A stretch of DNA of 32,266 bases from Bifidobacterium pongonis. Lineage in GTDB: Bacteria > Actinomycetota > Actinomycetes > Actinomycetales > Bifidobacteriaceae. The notes under the pieces are model-generated. The model was not told the origin of the DNA and ran no database searches. It saw nothing but the letters and a program-made list of their open reading frames with translations. A program made the translations under genes and the position numbers. The DNA is taken from the NCBI RefSeq assembly GCF_019331805.1, contig NZ_JAHBBE010000033.1, positions 1 to 32,266 of the forward strand, read 5' to 3'. Shown here in pieces: positions 25,212 through 32,266 of the stretch (positions within the stretch are counted from its first letter, which is position 1; every line of letters starts with the position of its first letter).

Positions 25212-26245
25212 TGAGAAGCAGAATACTGGCTCTTGATTCCTTGCGTGGTCTGGCCGCGTTGGGGGTTGTCGTGTTTCATTGCACCGGCGGGATGGTTCAT
25301 CGGATTATCCCGGCAGGGCAGCTCGTGGCGTTGTTCTTCGTGCTCAGTGGTTTCGTCCTGACGTTGGGGCCGCTGAAGGCGGGCATCAATGATTATGGAT
25401 GGCTTGCGTATCAGGCGTCCCGTCTGACCCGTCTGCTGCCGCCTATCGTGGTCGCGGTCGTTCTGTGCTATCTCCTTTCGACGTGCTTCGTGCTGACGGG
25501 TGTTGGCGATGGCATGGTCAGCGGCGTCGCCCCGTCCATGGACGGGGCACGTGAATGGTTGCATGGCTTGCTTCAGCAGCTCGACGTGCTTTCCATGAGC
25601 ACGGCCGGGGTCAGGGCAGACGGCACGACCGTGCCGATGATGGACCTTCCGGTGTGGAGCATGTGCTGGGAGCTGCTGTTCAGCCTGCTGCTGCCGTTAT
25701 ACGTGCTGCTGGCGCGGGACGTGAGGGTGGTCGTGCCGTCGATGCTGGCCGTCATGGTGTTCGCGCAATGGGTGAACTGGCTGCCGTTACAGCACATGGC
25801 GGTCTTCGCCATCGGCGTGGCTCTGGCGTATCGTCATGTCTCCGGTCGCGGTGCCACCCTGCGCGGAGGTTGGGCCGTCATCGCGTGCCTTGCCTGCGTG
25901 GCGCTGATGGTGCAGTCCGGTTTCGGCCTGCTGCCGTCGTGCCTGTCCGAGCCGTTGGGTGTTGCGGGCGCCGCCGGTCTGGTGTATGTGGCCACGGGAG
26001 ACAACGTCGTGTCCCGCCTGCTGTCATGCCGTCCGTTGACGCATCTCGGGGCGATTTCGTTCAGTCTGTACCTGACCCACCTGCCCGTCCGCGATTTGGT
26101 CGGCCGGTTCATTCAGGTTCCCGGTCGCGGTCCGGTCCTGATGCTCGTGATGCTCGCGGTCGCGGAGCTGTTCTACCGGCTGGTCGAGAAACCCTCCACC
26201 ATGCTGTCGCACCGGGTACGGGAATCGTGCATGCCCCTCCGCTGA
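25211..26245 (+). CDS. Membrane acyltransferase (acyltransferase-3 family), coupled to the surface-protein gene
   Basis: The 344-residue integral membrane protein starts RSRILALDSLRGLAALGVV with the family's catalytic His in VVFHCTGG, followed by FFVLSGFVLTLG. About ten hydrophobic segments follow, and there is no SGNH domain, unlike the OatA-like protein upstream. Such enzymes move acetyl or other acyl groups onto sugars or wall polymers outside the membrane. Its ATG shares a base with the previous gene's TGA (TGATG), and GGGGA lies in the end of that gene. The tight coupling suggests that both products act together on the cell surface. The substrate is unknown. Confidence 0.9.
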   Translation: MRSRILALDSLRGLAALGVVVFHCTGGMVHRIIPAGQLVALFFVLSGFVLTLGPLKAGINDYGWLAYQASRLTRLLPPIVVAVVLCYLLSTCFVLTGVGDGMVSGVAPSMDGAREWLHGLLQQLDVLSMSTAGVRADGTTVPMMDLPVWSMCWELLFSLLLPLYVLLARDVRVVVPSMLAVMVFAQWVNWLPLQHMAVFAIGVALAYRHVSGRGATLRGGWAVIACLACVALMVQSGFGLLPSCLSEPLGVAGAAGLVYVATGDNVVSRLLSCRPLTHLGAISFSLYLTHLPVRDLVGRFIQVPGRGPVLMLVMLAVAELFYRLVEKPSTMLSHRVRESCMPLR

Positions 26246-26257
26246 ATGCATAGAGCC

Positions 26258-26303
26258 TTTCCTGAACACGAATGCCGTCCGGCATTCGTGGAGTTCAAGG
26301 AAA
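26258..26303 (+). promoter_or_regulatory. Long hairpin: end of the acyltransferase transcript and cover of the next ribosome binding site
   Basis: CACGAATGCCG (26267-26277) pairs with CGGCATTCGTG (26280-26290), and outside it TTTCCTGAA (26258-26266) pairs with TTCAAGGAAA (26294-26303) with one bulge. The outer 3' arm overlaps the AAGGAAAGG that serves as ribosome binding site for the gene at 26316. Confidence 0.6.
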
Positions 26304-26315
26304 GGAAACCTGCTT

Positions 26316-27557
26316 ATGGGTTTGGGCAAATCGCTTGACCTGAAGCGTCTGGCACGGTCCGCCATCGCCATGCTGACGGCCACGGCCACGCTCGCGCTCG
26401 GGGCCGTCATGACGGGAACCGCCATGGCCGACCCGGCCAAGCCTCGAATCGATATGAGGGACGCGGCCAACGGCATCGCCGTCGATATGGGCGGCTACGA
26501 CACGTGGCTGGGCGCGTTCTTCGTCGGCACTCACGGGGAGAAGGGATACTGCACCGACTCCGGTCTGATTGACGCCGGCATCATGGCCTATGCCACGGCC
26601 AACTGGGTGCCGTCCGACAGCAGCGAAACCGCGACCCGCATCGGCTATATCCTCCATGAGGTCGATTACCCGACCAGCATCGAGACCCTGCCTGTTCAGA
26701 CACAGCGCCAGTACACGCTCGACTGGGCCGCCGCAGCATACGTGGTGCATGACAAAATCGACCATCATCCCGAGAACTGGGTGTCCATCAAGAACGCCAT
26801 GAACAACAATCGCGGCGCGACGGCTCAGGGGTGGAGCGGTCTGAGCGAATACGCGGGTGGCGGCCATTACGTCGGCGCGTTCACGAACGGCGACATCATC
26901 GACCGCGCCGCGCAGCTGTGGAACGAATCCGCAGGCCATACGGCTGGCGTGAGCGTCACTCCCGACAACTCCTACAAGGAGGCGCAGCGCCACGGCACCA
27001 CCAAGGACGTGGCATACAGGGACGCCAACGGGAACTACGTGAGCACGAAGGTGACCGTCACCCTGCACGGCAGCGCCAATCCCAAGTTCGATGCCGCAGC
27101 CAACGGCATGTACGGCGGCACCGTGAGCGCGGACGGGAAGAGCTGGACGGGCACGACCCAGCCCAATCTCGGCGCGACGGGTCTCCAGCTGCCGTTCACA
27201 GCCGGAGCCGACGGCGATTACTACACCACAACAACATACGACCATGTTGTCTATCGGTATGAACTTGCCAACCCCGTGAATGGCAAGCAGCGCATGGCAC
27301 GCTGGGGCACCGGTACCGGCGACCCGCTCGTGAAGACCGGTAAGGCGTGGAAACTCCAGTGGAGCTTCCAGCCGCAGGCCACGACGGTCGCGGACCCGAA
27401 GAGGCTCGAACCCGGCGACACGCCCGTCGACAAGGTGACCAGCTCGGTGGGCGACCTCATCTCCGGCACCGGCGCGGACGGCACCATTACAGGGCGTATC
27501 CCCTTAACCACGCAACACGTGGAACGCGGGCACCAAGGTTCGGGCTGCGGCTACTAG
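26316..27557 (+). pseudogene. Secreted adhesin-like protein, frameshifted and C-terminally truncated
   Basis: The 413-codon ORF starts with a clear signal peptide (LARSAIAMLTATATLALGAV, cleavage after TAMA at about residue 37). The N-terminal module (EKGYCTDSGLIDAG, then QYTLDWAAAAYVVHD) resembles the start of large bifidobacterial surface proteins, where a thioester- or adhesin-type domain precedes repeats and a sorting signal. The tail PLTTQHVERGHQGSGCGY looks unnatural. In the +1 frame the same bases read TWNAGTKVRAAAT, a wording typical of the repeat that should follow, and that frame also stops soon, near 27576. No LPXTG or membrane segment remains. It is best read as a decayed gene, though a secreted fragment may still be made. 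Confidence 0.65.
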
Positions 27558-27830
27558 CGAGCCTGCTGCGGAATGAACCGTTCCGCCGCTGGAATTTCCA
27601 TGCTTTGAGACATATGGCTATATGCCGTTAGCCTGACGGGCGGCGTGTATAGTGGTCGGCGGTGTTCCCGCCCGTGCCGCGCAGGTCAAGGAACACCCGG
27701 AAGGGTGTCGCTCATACGGTCGGTCGGCGCAGGAACGGCGTGACAAGCCGCTCCAACCCAGAGCGCCCATCCCAAAGCACACCATCCGATCAACCACTGT
27801 GCGCGGCTCGAACAGAGATGAGCATCATCC
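27558..27830 (+). promoter_or_regulatory. Leader of the ykoE-like gene with two competing hairpins
   Basis: TATAGT (27648-27653) is a likely -10 box; no good -35 is seen. Just after it GGTGTTCC (27661-27668) can pair with GGAACACC (27690-27697), while ACACCC (27693-27698) can pair with GGGTGT (27703-27708) over a GGAA loop. The two stems share bases 27693-27697 and exclude each other. The remaining 120 bases to the ATG are C-rich. I cannot match it to the TPP consensus (no CTGAGA or TACCAGCG block) or to any riboswitch class I know. Confidence 0.45.
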
Positions 27831-28526
27831 ATGACCATGCAAACACAGCAGCATCAGCACAACCAGCACGAATCGAACAAACAGACCGCACAGACTTCGA
27901 TCAGCCCGGCACGCGGCGCCTTCGGGCATGGCCGCCTGCGTTGGACTCCCGCCGACATCGCGGTCGGCGCAGCCGTAGGCATGGCATGCGGTGTGATCTT
28001 CCAAGGTTTCAACTTCATATACCCGGTGATCTCATCGGCGCTCGGCGCGGTTCTTCCCGGCCTGGCGAGCCTGTTCCACGCGATCTGGTACGCCTCCGGC
28101 GTGCTCGGCGTGCTGATGATCCGCAAGCCCGGCGCCGCGATATACGTCAACTTGGTCGGCTCGTTCGCGGAAATGGTGATCGGCAACCAGTACGCGATCG
28201 GATTCGTCATGATCTCCGCGATCCTGCAGGGCACTTGCTCCGAAATACCTTTCGCGGTCACAAGATACCGTGTGTTCACCCTGCCGCTTGCCGTCGCCGG
28301 CGGCGCGCTCACCGCAGTGGAATACGGCGCGTACCTGCTGCTCTTCCGCTATGTGGGTGTTTCGCCGTTGAGCCCGCGAGGCGTCACACACATGATCTGC
28401 GAGGTGATCGGCGGCATCGCGATCGCCGGCGTGTTCAGCTGGTTCCTGTACCGGGCGATTGCAAGAACCGGTGCCTTGGATAAGCTGGCATCCGGCAGAG
28501 CGGAACGCGGGGGAGCGAACCGGTAG
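27831..28526 (+). CDS. ECF transporter S component, YkoE family (thiamine-precursor uptake)
   Basis: The 231-residue membrane protein has a polar, Gln/His-rich N-terminus (about 1-35) and about six hydrophobic segments beginning WTPADIAVGAAVGMACGVIF. The family is the substrate-binding S subunit, usually linked to hydroxymethylpyrimidine or thiamine uptake. YkoE normally travels with the ATPase YkoD and the T protein YkoC. Here nothing of that kind is adjacent and a terminator follows, so it probably shares an ECF module encoded elsewhere, as group II transporters do. The ribosome binding site is weak; a second ATG at 27837 is possible. The substrate assignment is by family only. Confidence 0.85.
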   Translation: MTMQTQQHQHNQHESNKQTAQTSISPARGAFGHGRLRWTPADIAVGAAVGMACGVIFQGFNFIYPVISSALGAVLPGLASLFHAIWYASGVLGVLMIRKPGAAIYVNLVGSFAEMVIGNQYAIGFVMISAILQGTCSEIPFAVTRYRVFTLPLAVAGGALTAVEYGAYLLLFRYVGVSPLSPRGVTHMICEVIGGIAIAGVFSWFLYRAIARTGALDKLASGRAERGGANR

Positions 28527-28590
28527 CTCCCGACGAATACGCCTGAATCGTGGATCCCGAATCATAGCCAGAACCACGCTCGAATACAGG

Positions 28591-28635
28591 AACGCCCGCA
28601 CGGTCAACCTCCTTCGGAGGGTCCGTGCGGGCGTT
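28591..28635. terminator. Bidirectional terminator between the ykoE-like gene and the cupin gene
   Basis: AACGCCCGCACGG (28591-28603) pairs perfectly with 28623-28635, and the inner ACCTCC/GGAGGGT closes on a TTCG loop, so the hairpin is nearly continuous. The genes on both sides converge on it. Confidence 0.88.
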
Positions 28636-28653
28636 CGTCGTGGAAACCGTGGT

Positions 28654-28998
28654 TCAGCTCTTGGAGCCGGTCATCATGGTGAGCATCATGACGCTCGGTT
28701 CAAGCGCACGGATCGCATGAGGCAGGCGCGTGGTGAAATGCACAAGGCCACCGGGAACAAGCTCGACGGTCTCGTCGCCGCCGGTCACCTCAAGCTTGCC
28801 CTTCAACACCTGCACGAACACCGGCATCGCCGCCGTATGCTCGCTCAGCTCCTGGCCTTTATCGAACGTGAACAGCACCACGTTCGCGCCTTCGACGCTC
28901 ATCACGGTACGGGAGACGGTCGCCTCCTCCTGAATCTGCACCAGCGGTTCCAGCTGGTCGATGAAGCTCATCGTATTGGTAGGGGTTTGTTCCGCCAT
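28654..28998 (-). CDS. Small cupin-domain protein
   Basis: The 114-residue protein is a single conserved beta-barrel. Cupin motif 1 is seen in [21 protein letters not shown] as split parts ([15 protein letters not shown]) and motif 2 in [15 protein letters not shown]. His53 and His92, with nearby Glu residues, could bind a metal. AAAGGAG lies 5 bases before the ATG on the minus strand. It is divergent from clpP1. Such small cupins may bind ligands or stress metabolites; no reaction can be assigned. Confidence 0.88.
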   Translation of the reverse strand: MAEQTPTNTMSFIDQLEPLVQIQEEATVSRTVMSVEGANVVLFTFDKGQELSEHTAAMPVFVQVLKGKLEVTGGDETVELVPGGLVHFTTRLPHAIRALEPSVMMLTMMTGSKS

Positions 28999-29279
28999 GT
29001 CGACTCCTTTGCGTTATGACGTTCTCGACGTTGACCACTCTACCGGTTCGGCGCTCGAAAGGCGAAGAAAACATGCCCGGCGTCCAGCGGGCCGGTGTAT
29101 TCCCGATGGTCGGAAACGCACCGGAAAGCGGCGGGAACGGTGCGGAAGCGTCGCAAAATTCAGCGCAAGGCGGCGAAAATCGTACGCGGGGAGCTGAAAA
29201 GCGCGCAAAAGCGCGTAAATGCGCCGTTCAGTCGCTTCGGGGCGGTAGTCTGAGAAATGTTGAAGAATATGTAATTCGA
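28999..29279 (+). promoter_or_regulatory. clpP operon promoter region with a small palindrome
   Basis: The 281-base gap between the divergent cupin and clpP1 genes holds CGCGC-AAAA-GCGCG (29202-29215) and other CGC/GCG-rich patches. In actinobacteria ClgR activates clpP1P2 from CGC-N5-GCG-like sites; the spacing here is four, so the match is only suggestive. The frame of clpP1 is open through most of the gap but has no conserved coding content. Confidence 0.35.
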
Positions 29280-29903
29280 ATGGAGAGCATGGTGAACAAC
29301 ACTTTTGCAACCCTTCCGGTGATGGCCGGCGAGGATGTGCCCGCCGGACCCGTCGATCCGATTTTCAACCGACTCCTCAAGGACCGCATCATCTGGATGG
29401 GCGAGGAAGTCAAGGATGAAATGGCCAACCGCATCAGCGCCCAGATGCTGATGTTGGCCGCAGAGGATCCGAAGAAGGACATCTGGCTGTACATCAATTC
29501 CCCGGGCGGTTCGATCACCGCGGGCATGGCCATCTACGACACCATGCAGCTCATCGAGCCCGACGTGGCGACCGTGGGCCTGGGCATGTGCGCGTCGATG
29601 GGTCAGTTCCTGCTGAGCTCCGGCACCAAGGGCAAGCGTTATCTGACGTCCCATGCCCGCGTGCTGATGCACCAGCCGTCCGGCGGCATCGGCGGCACCA
29701 CCACCGACGTGCGCATCAACGCCGAACTCATCATGGACATGAAGAAGACCATGAGCGAGCTGACCGCCGAACAGACCGGCCACACCGTCGAGGAAATCTA
29801 CCGCGACAACGAATACGATCACTGGTTCACCGCGCAGGAAGCCCTGGAATACGGCTTCGTCGATAAGATCATCACCACGCGCGACAGCATGAGGGGAGAG
29901 TGA
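29280..29903 (+). CDS. clpP1: ATP-dependent Clp protease proteolytic subunit 1
   Basis: The 207-residue serine peptidase subunit has the triad Ser106 (GMCASMGQ), His131 (LMHQPSGG) and Asp180 (EYDHW), with the same spacing as in E. coli ClpP up to Asp. It forms the barrel with ClpP2 and is fed by ClpX or ClpC. The N-terminus is uncertain. ATG 29280 has a weak site, while GGAGAG at 29282-29287 suits a GTG at 29292 better and would remove four residues. The stop is two bases before the clpP2 ATG, so the pair is one operon. The paired ClpP1/ClpP2 arrangement is typical of actinobacteria. Confidence 0.95.
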   Translation: MESMVNNTFATLPVMAGEDVPAGPVDPIFNRLLKDRIIWMGEEVKDEMANRISAQMLMLAAEDPKKDIWLYINSPGGSITAGMAIYDTMQLIEPDVATVGLGMCASMGQFLLSSGTKGKRYLTSHARVLMHQPSGGIGGTTTDVRINAELIMDMKKTMSELTAEQTGHTVEEIYRDNEYDHWFTAQEALEYGFVDKIITTRDSMRGE

Positions 29904-29905
29904 AC

Positions 29906-30553
29906 ATGGCCAGCGAAGAAGCACAGTTCATGGCCCGCGCCCAGCGACTGGCGGGGCCGACCAACCGTTACGTCATGCCGCAGTTCAGCGAGAAGACGCC
30001 GTACGGCATGAAAACCATGGACGCCTATTCGAGGCTGTTCGAAGATCGCATCATCTTCCTCGGCGTGCAGGTGGACGACACCTCCGCCGACGACATCATG
30101 GCGCAGCTGCTGGTGCTCGAAAGCCAGGACCCGAACCGTGATGTGATGATGTACATCAACTCTCCCGGTGGTTCGATGACCGCCATGACGGCCATCTACG
30201 ACACCATGCAGTACATCAAGCCCGACGTGCAGACCGTGTGTCTCGGCCAGGCCGCCTCCGCCGCCGCGATCCTGCTGGCCGCCGGCTCGGCGGGCAAGCG
30301 CCTGATGCTGCCGAACGCCCGCGTGCTGATCCATCAGCCGGCCATCGACCAGGGCTTCGGCAAGGCCACCGAAATCGAGATCCAGGCCCGCGAGATGCTG
30401 CGCATGCGCGAATGGCTGGAGAACACGCTGGCCAAGCACACCGGCCAACCGGTCGAACGCATCCGCAAGGACATCGAGGTCGACACCTTCCTCACCGCCC
30501 AGGAGGCGAAGGAGTACGGCATCGTCGACGAAGTGCTCGAACACCGCCAGTGA
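29906..30553 (+). CDS. clpP2: ATP-dependent Clp protease proteolytic subunit 2
   Basis: The 215-residue paralogue has Ser118 (GQAASAAA), His143 (LIHQPAID) and Asp193 (EVDTF), so both subunits keep a complete triad. It differs from ClpP1 mainly in the N-terminal 40 residues, which include a longer lead before RLFEDRIIFLG. The ATG at 29906 sits 5 bases after GGGGAGAG at the end of clpP1; a GTG at 29900 overlaps the clpP1 stop but is too close to that site. A 13-bp hairpin lies between it and clpX. Confidence 0.96.
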   Translation: MASEEAQFMARAQRLAGPTNRYVMPQFSEKTPYGMKTMDAYSRLFEDRIIFLGVQVDDTSADDIMAQLLVLESQDPNRDVMMYINSPGGSMTAMTAIYDTMQYIKPDVQTVCLGQAASAAAILLAAGSAGKRLMLPNARVLIHQPAIDQGFGKATEIEIQAREMLRMREWLENTLAKHTGQPVERIRKDIEVDTFLTAQEAKEYGIVDEVLEHRQ

Positions 30554-30560
30554 CGTGCGT

Positions 30561-30591
30561 GGCGGCTGCGGAAGATGATTCCGTAGCCGCC
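30561..30591 (+). terminator. Hairpin between clpP2 and clpX
   Basis: GGCGGCTGCGGAA (30561-30573) pairs with TTCCGTAGCCGCC (30579-30591), with one G-T pair and loop GATGA. No T-run, so it may only attenuate. About 85 bases remain for a separate clpX promoter. Confidence 0.65.
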
Positions 30592-30677
30592 GTGACCGTT
30601 GCCGACACGATGCCTCCGCTCCGGATAGGGCGGGGGTATCGTGTTTTTATGGAACCGAAAGATTCACAGGAGGCTGC

Positions 30678-32018
30678 ATGGGACGTGTGGTGAGCTACAA
30701 CGACGAAGTGCCGAAATGCACGTTCTGCGGTAAAACCGAGCATCAGGTGCGCAAGCTCGTGACCGGTCAGGGGGCGGCCATCTGCGACGAATGCATCGAA
30801 CTGTGCGTGAGCATCATCTCCGACGAGCGCATCAAGGACGTTGAAGTCAACGCGCTCACCCTGCCCAAGCCCATGCAGATCAACGCCTACCTCGACCGGT
30901 ACGTGATCGGCCAGCAGACCGCCAAGCGGGCGCTTTCCGTGGCCGTCTACAACCATTACAAGCGCGTCAACATGGAAATGCGCGAAGCCGCCAGCCAAGT
31001 TGGCGAGACGGGTGGCAACCATGACGCTTCCGGGAACGACCCGCTGCGCGACGTGCAGGTGGCCAAATCGAACATTCTGCTGCTCGGGCCGACCGGCGTG
31101 GGCAAAACCTATCTCGCCCAGACGCTCGCCAAGGTCATGAACGTGCCGTTCGTCATCACGGACGCCACCACGCTCACCGAAGCCGGCTACGTGGGCGACG
31201 ACGTGGAAACCGTGCTGCAGCGGCTCCTGCAGGCGGCGGACGGCGACGTCTCCAAAGCCGAACACGGCATCGTCTACATCGACGAAATCGACAAGATCGC
31301 GCGTAAATCCGGCGAGAACACGTCCATCACGCGCGACGTGTCCGGCGAAGGCGTACAGCAGGCGCTGCTCAAGATCCTCGAAGGCACCATCGCGTCCGTT
31401 CCGGCGGAAGGCACCCGCAAACACCGTGAACAGGAAACCATCCAGATCAACACGCGCGGCATCCTGTTCATCTGCGGCGGCGCGTTCGTGGGCCTGACCG
31501 ACATCATCAAGAACCGTTTGGGTGCGCGCGAAAGCGGCTTCGGCGCCAAATGGCACGACCACGAGGTGCCCGACGAGGAACTGCTGCAGCAGGTGTGCGC
31601 CGACGACTTGGCGGAATTCGGCCTATTGCCGGAATTCATCGGCCGTCTTCCCGTGATCAGCGTGTTGCAGGAGCTCAAGGAGGACGACTTGGCGGCGGTG
31701 CTCACCCAACCGTCGAACGCGCTGATCAAGCAGTACATGAAACTGTTCGCGGTGGACGGCGTGACACTCACCTTCACCAACGACGCGATTGCGGCGATCG
31801 CACGCACCGCGATCCGGCAAGGGACCGGCGCCCGAGGCCTGCGGTCGATCATCGAGCGCACGCTGCAGGACACGATGTTCCAACTGCCGAGCCTGGATCA
31901 TGTGATCGAAGTGGTCGTGGACGGCGACGCGGTGCTGGGCGAAGGTTCGCCGCGCATCGTCCGTGACGAGGAGAACGTGGACACCCAATCCATGCCGAGT
32001 TTGGGCGCGGCGCACTGA
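30678..32018 (+). CDS. clpX: ATP-dependent Clp protease ATP-binding subunit ClpX
   Basis: The 446-residue AAA+ unfoldase delivers proteins to ClpP1P2. The N-terminal zinc-binding domain has Cys14, Cys17, Cys36 and Cys39 (CTFC and CDEC). Walker A is GPTGVGKT (137-144), the pore loop GYVG (170-173), Walker [10 protein letters not shown] with Asp202-Glu203, and sensor 2 is in [10 protein letters not shown]. Length is usual (about 420-430) with a short variable insert near residues 108-122 ([14 protein letters not shown]). AGGAGG lies 4 bases before the ATG. It follows the clpP pair, as in most bacteria. Confidence 0.97.
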   Translation: MGRVVSYNDEVPKCTFCGKTEHQVRKLVTGQGAAICDECIELCVSIISDERIKDVEVNALTLPKPMQINAYLDRYVIGQQTAKRALSVAVYNHYKRVNMEMREAASQVGETGGNHDASGNDPLRDVQVAKSNILLLGPTGVGKTYLAQTLAKVMNVPFVITDATTLTEAGYVGDDVETVLQRLLQAADGDVSKAEHGIVYIDEIDKIARKSGENTSITRDVSGEGVQQALLKILEGTIASVPAEGTRKHREQETIQINTRGILFICGGAFVGLTDIIKNRLGARESGFGAKWHDHEVPDEELLQQVCADDLAEFGLLPEFIGRLPVISVLQELKEDDLAAVLTQPSNALIKQYMKLFAVDGVTLTFTNDAIAAIARTAIRQGTGARGLRSIIERTLQDTMFQLPSLDHVIEVVVDGDAVLGEGSPRIVRDEENVDTQSMPSLGAAH

Positions 32019-32088
32019 TAGGCGCGTATACGCAAAACCGCATGGTTCCAACGCAAACGCGGATTCCGACATGCGCGACATGCCGTAT

Positions 32089-32116
32089 TTGCATTATCAA
32101 ACAAAGTGTGTAATAT
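32089..32116 (+). promoter_or_regulatory. Promoter of the tRNA-Arg genes
   Basis: TTGCAT (32089-32094) and TAATAT (32111-32116) are 16 bases apart in a short AT-rich patch, about 30 bases before the tRNA. Confidence 0.6.
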
Positions 32117-32144
32117 AAATCGAGTTGTTTGAAAGAGCAACGTT

Positions 32145-32218
32145 GCGCGAGTAGCCCAGCGGATTAGAGCAGCTGACTACGGATCAGCAGGTCGCAGGTT
32201 CGAATCCTGTCTCGCGCA
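32145..32218 (+). tRNA. tRNA-Arg (anticodon ACG)
   Basis: Acceptor arms GCGCGAG and CTCGCGC with discriminator A. Anticodon stem GCTGA/TCAGC encloses CTACGGA, giving ACG, which is normally edited to ICG to read CGU, CGC and CGA. The T arm carries GGTTCGAATCC. CCA is not encoded. Confidence 0.96.
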
Positions 32219-32256
32219 CTACCACGGGTCATCACGTGGTGAAAGAAGATGACGTT

Positions 32257-32266
32257 GCGCGAGTAG
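32257..32266 (+). tRNA. Start of a second tRNA-Arg gene (cut by window edge)
   Basis: The last ten bases, GCGCGAGTAG, equal the first ten of the tRNA-Arg 112 bases upstream, and the preceding ACGTT is shared too. A tandem duplicate is very likely but only its beginning is visible. A small stem ACCACG/CGTGGT (32221-32240) lies between the two. Confidence 0.7.

Noticed and set aside
27558..27830. TPP riboswitch before the ykoE-like gene
   Set aside because: The conserved TPP blocks are absent, so the leader is reported only as an unclassified structure.

Overview
The window reads as a stretch of chromosome from a Bifidobacterium or a very close relative. The best evidence is a full-length 825-residue xylulose-5-phosphate/fructose-6-phosphate phosphoketolase (xfp), the hallmark enzyme of the bifid shunt, with very strong codon bias. 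Supporting points are high G+C, actinobacterial gene neighbourhoods (glmU-rsfS-histidine phosphatase; clpP1-clpP2-clpX) and the bifidobacterial style of the surface proteins. The species cannot be named from the sequence alone.

Layout. 1-1000: end of an unidentified gene, a 39-codon ORF that stops inside a 17-bp inverted repeat, and tRNA-Pro on the minus strand. 1011-4659: a TetM-like translation GTPase and aroA, both behind C/A-rich leaders. 5007-6768: an overlapping pair encoding a zinc-type macrodomain hydrolase and a class M sirtuin (SirTM), that is, a protein ADP-ribosylation writer and eraser. 6885-8447: guaA on the minus strand. 8448-9406: a long non-coding gap with a 12-bp tandem repeat, a roughly 226-bp imperfect palindrome, and the xfp control region. 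9407-15254: xfp, pta and ackA in tandem, each as its own unit with strong hairpins between them. Together they turn sugar phosphates into acetyl phosphate, acetyl-CoA and acetate plus ATP.

15633-18880: an OatA-like membrane O-acyltransferase with a C-terminal SGNH domain, then prs. 19033-20648: tRNA-Gln followed by an AT-richer patch with small exported or membrane proteins of unknown function, bracketed by two directly repeated hairpin sequences. 20820-23558: glmU, rsfS and a histidine phosphatase. 23811-24030: two identical tRNA-Ala genes. 24204-27557: a cell-envelope locus with a coiled-coil surface protein translationally coupled to a membrane acyltransferase, then a secreted adhesin-like protein that appears frameshifted and truncated. 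27831-28526: a lone YkoE-type ECF transporter S component behind a structured leader. 28654-28998: a cupin on the minus strand. 29280-32018: clpP1, clpP2 and clpX. 32145-32266: tRNA-Arg(ACG) and the first bases of a second copy.

Most of the window is housekeeping and central carbon metabolism. The points most worth a second look are the two-gene macrodomain-SirTM module without the usual lipoyl-carrier genes, the large palindrome between guaA and xfp, the repeat-bracketed patch after tRNA-Gln, the coupled surface protein/acyltransferase pair, and the leader of the ykoE-like gene with two mutually exclusive hairpins.
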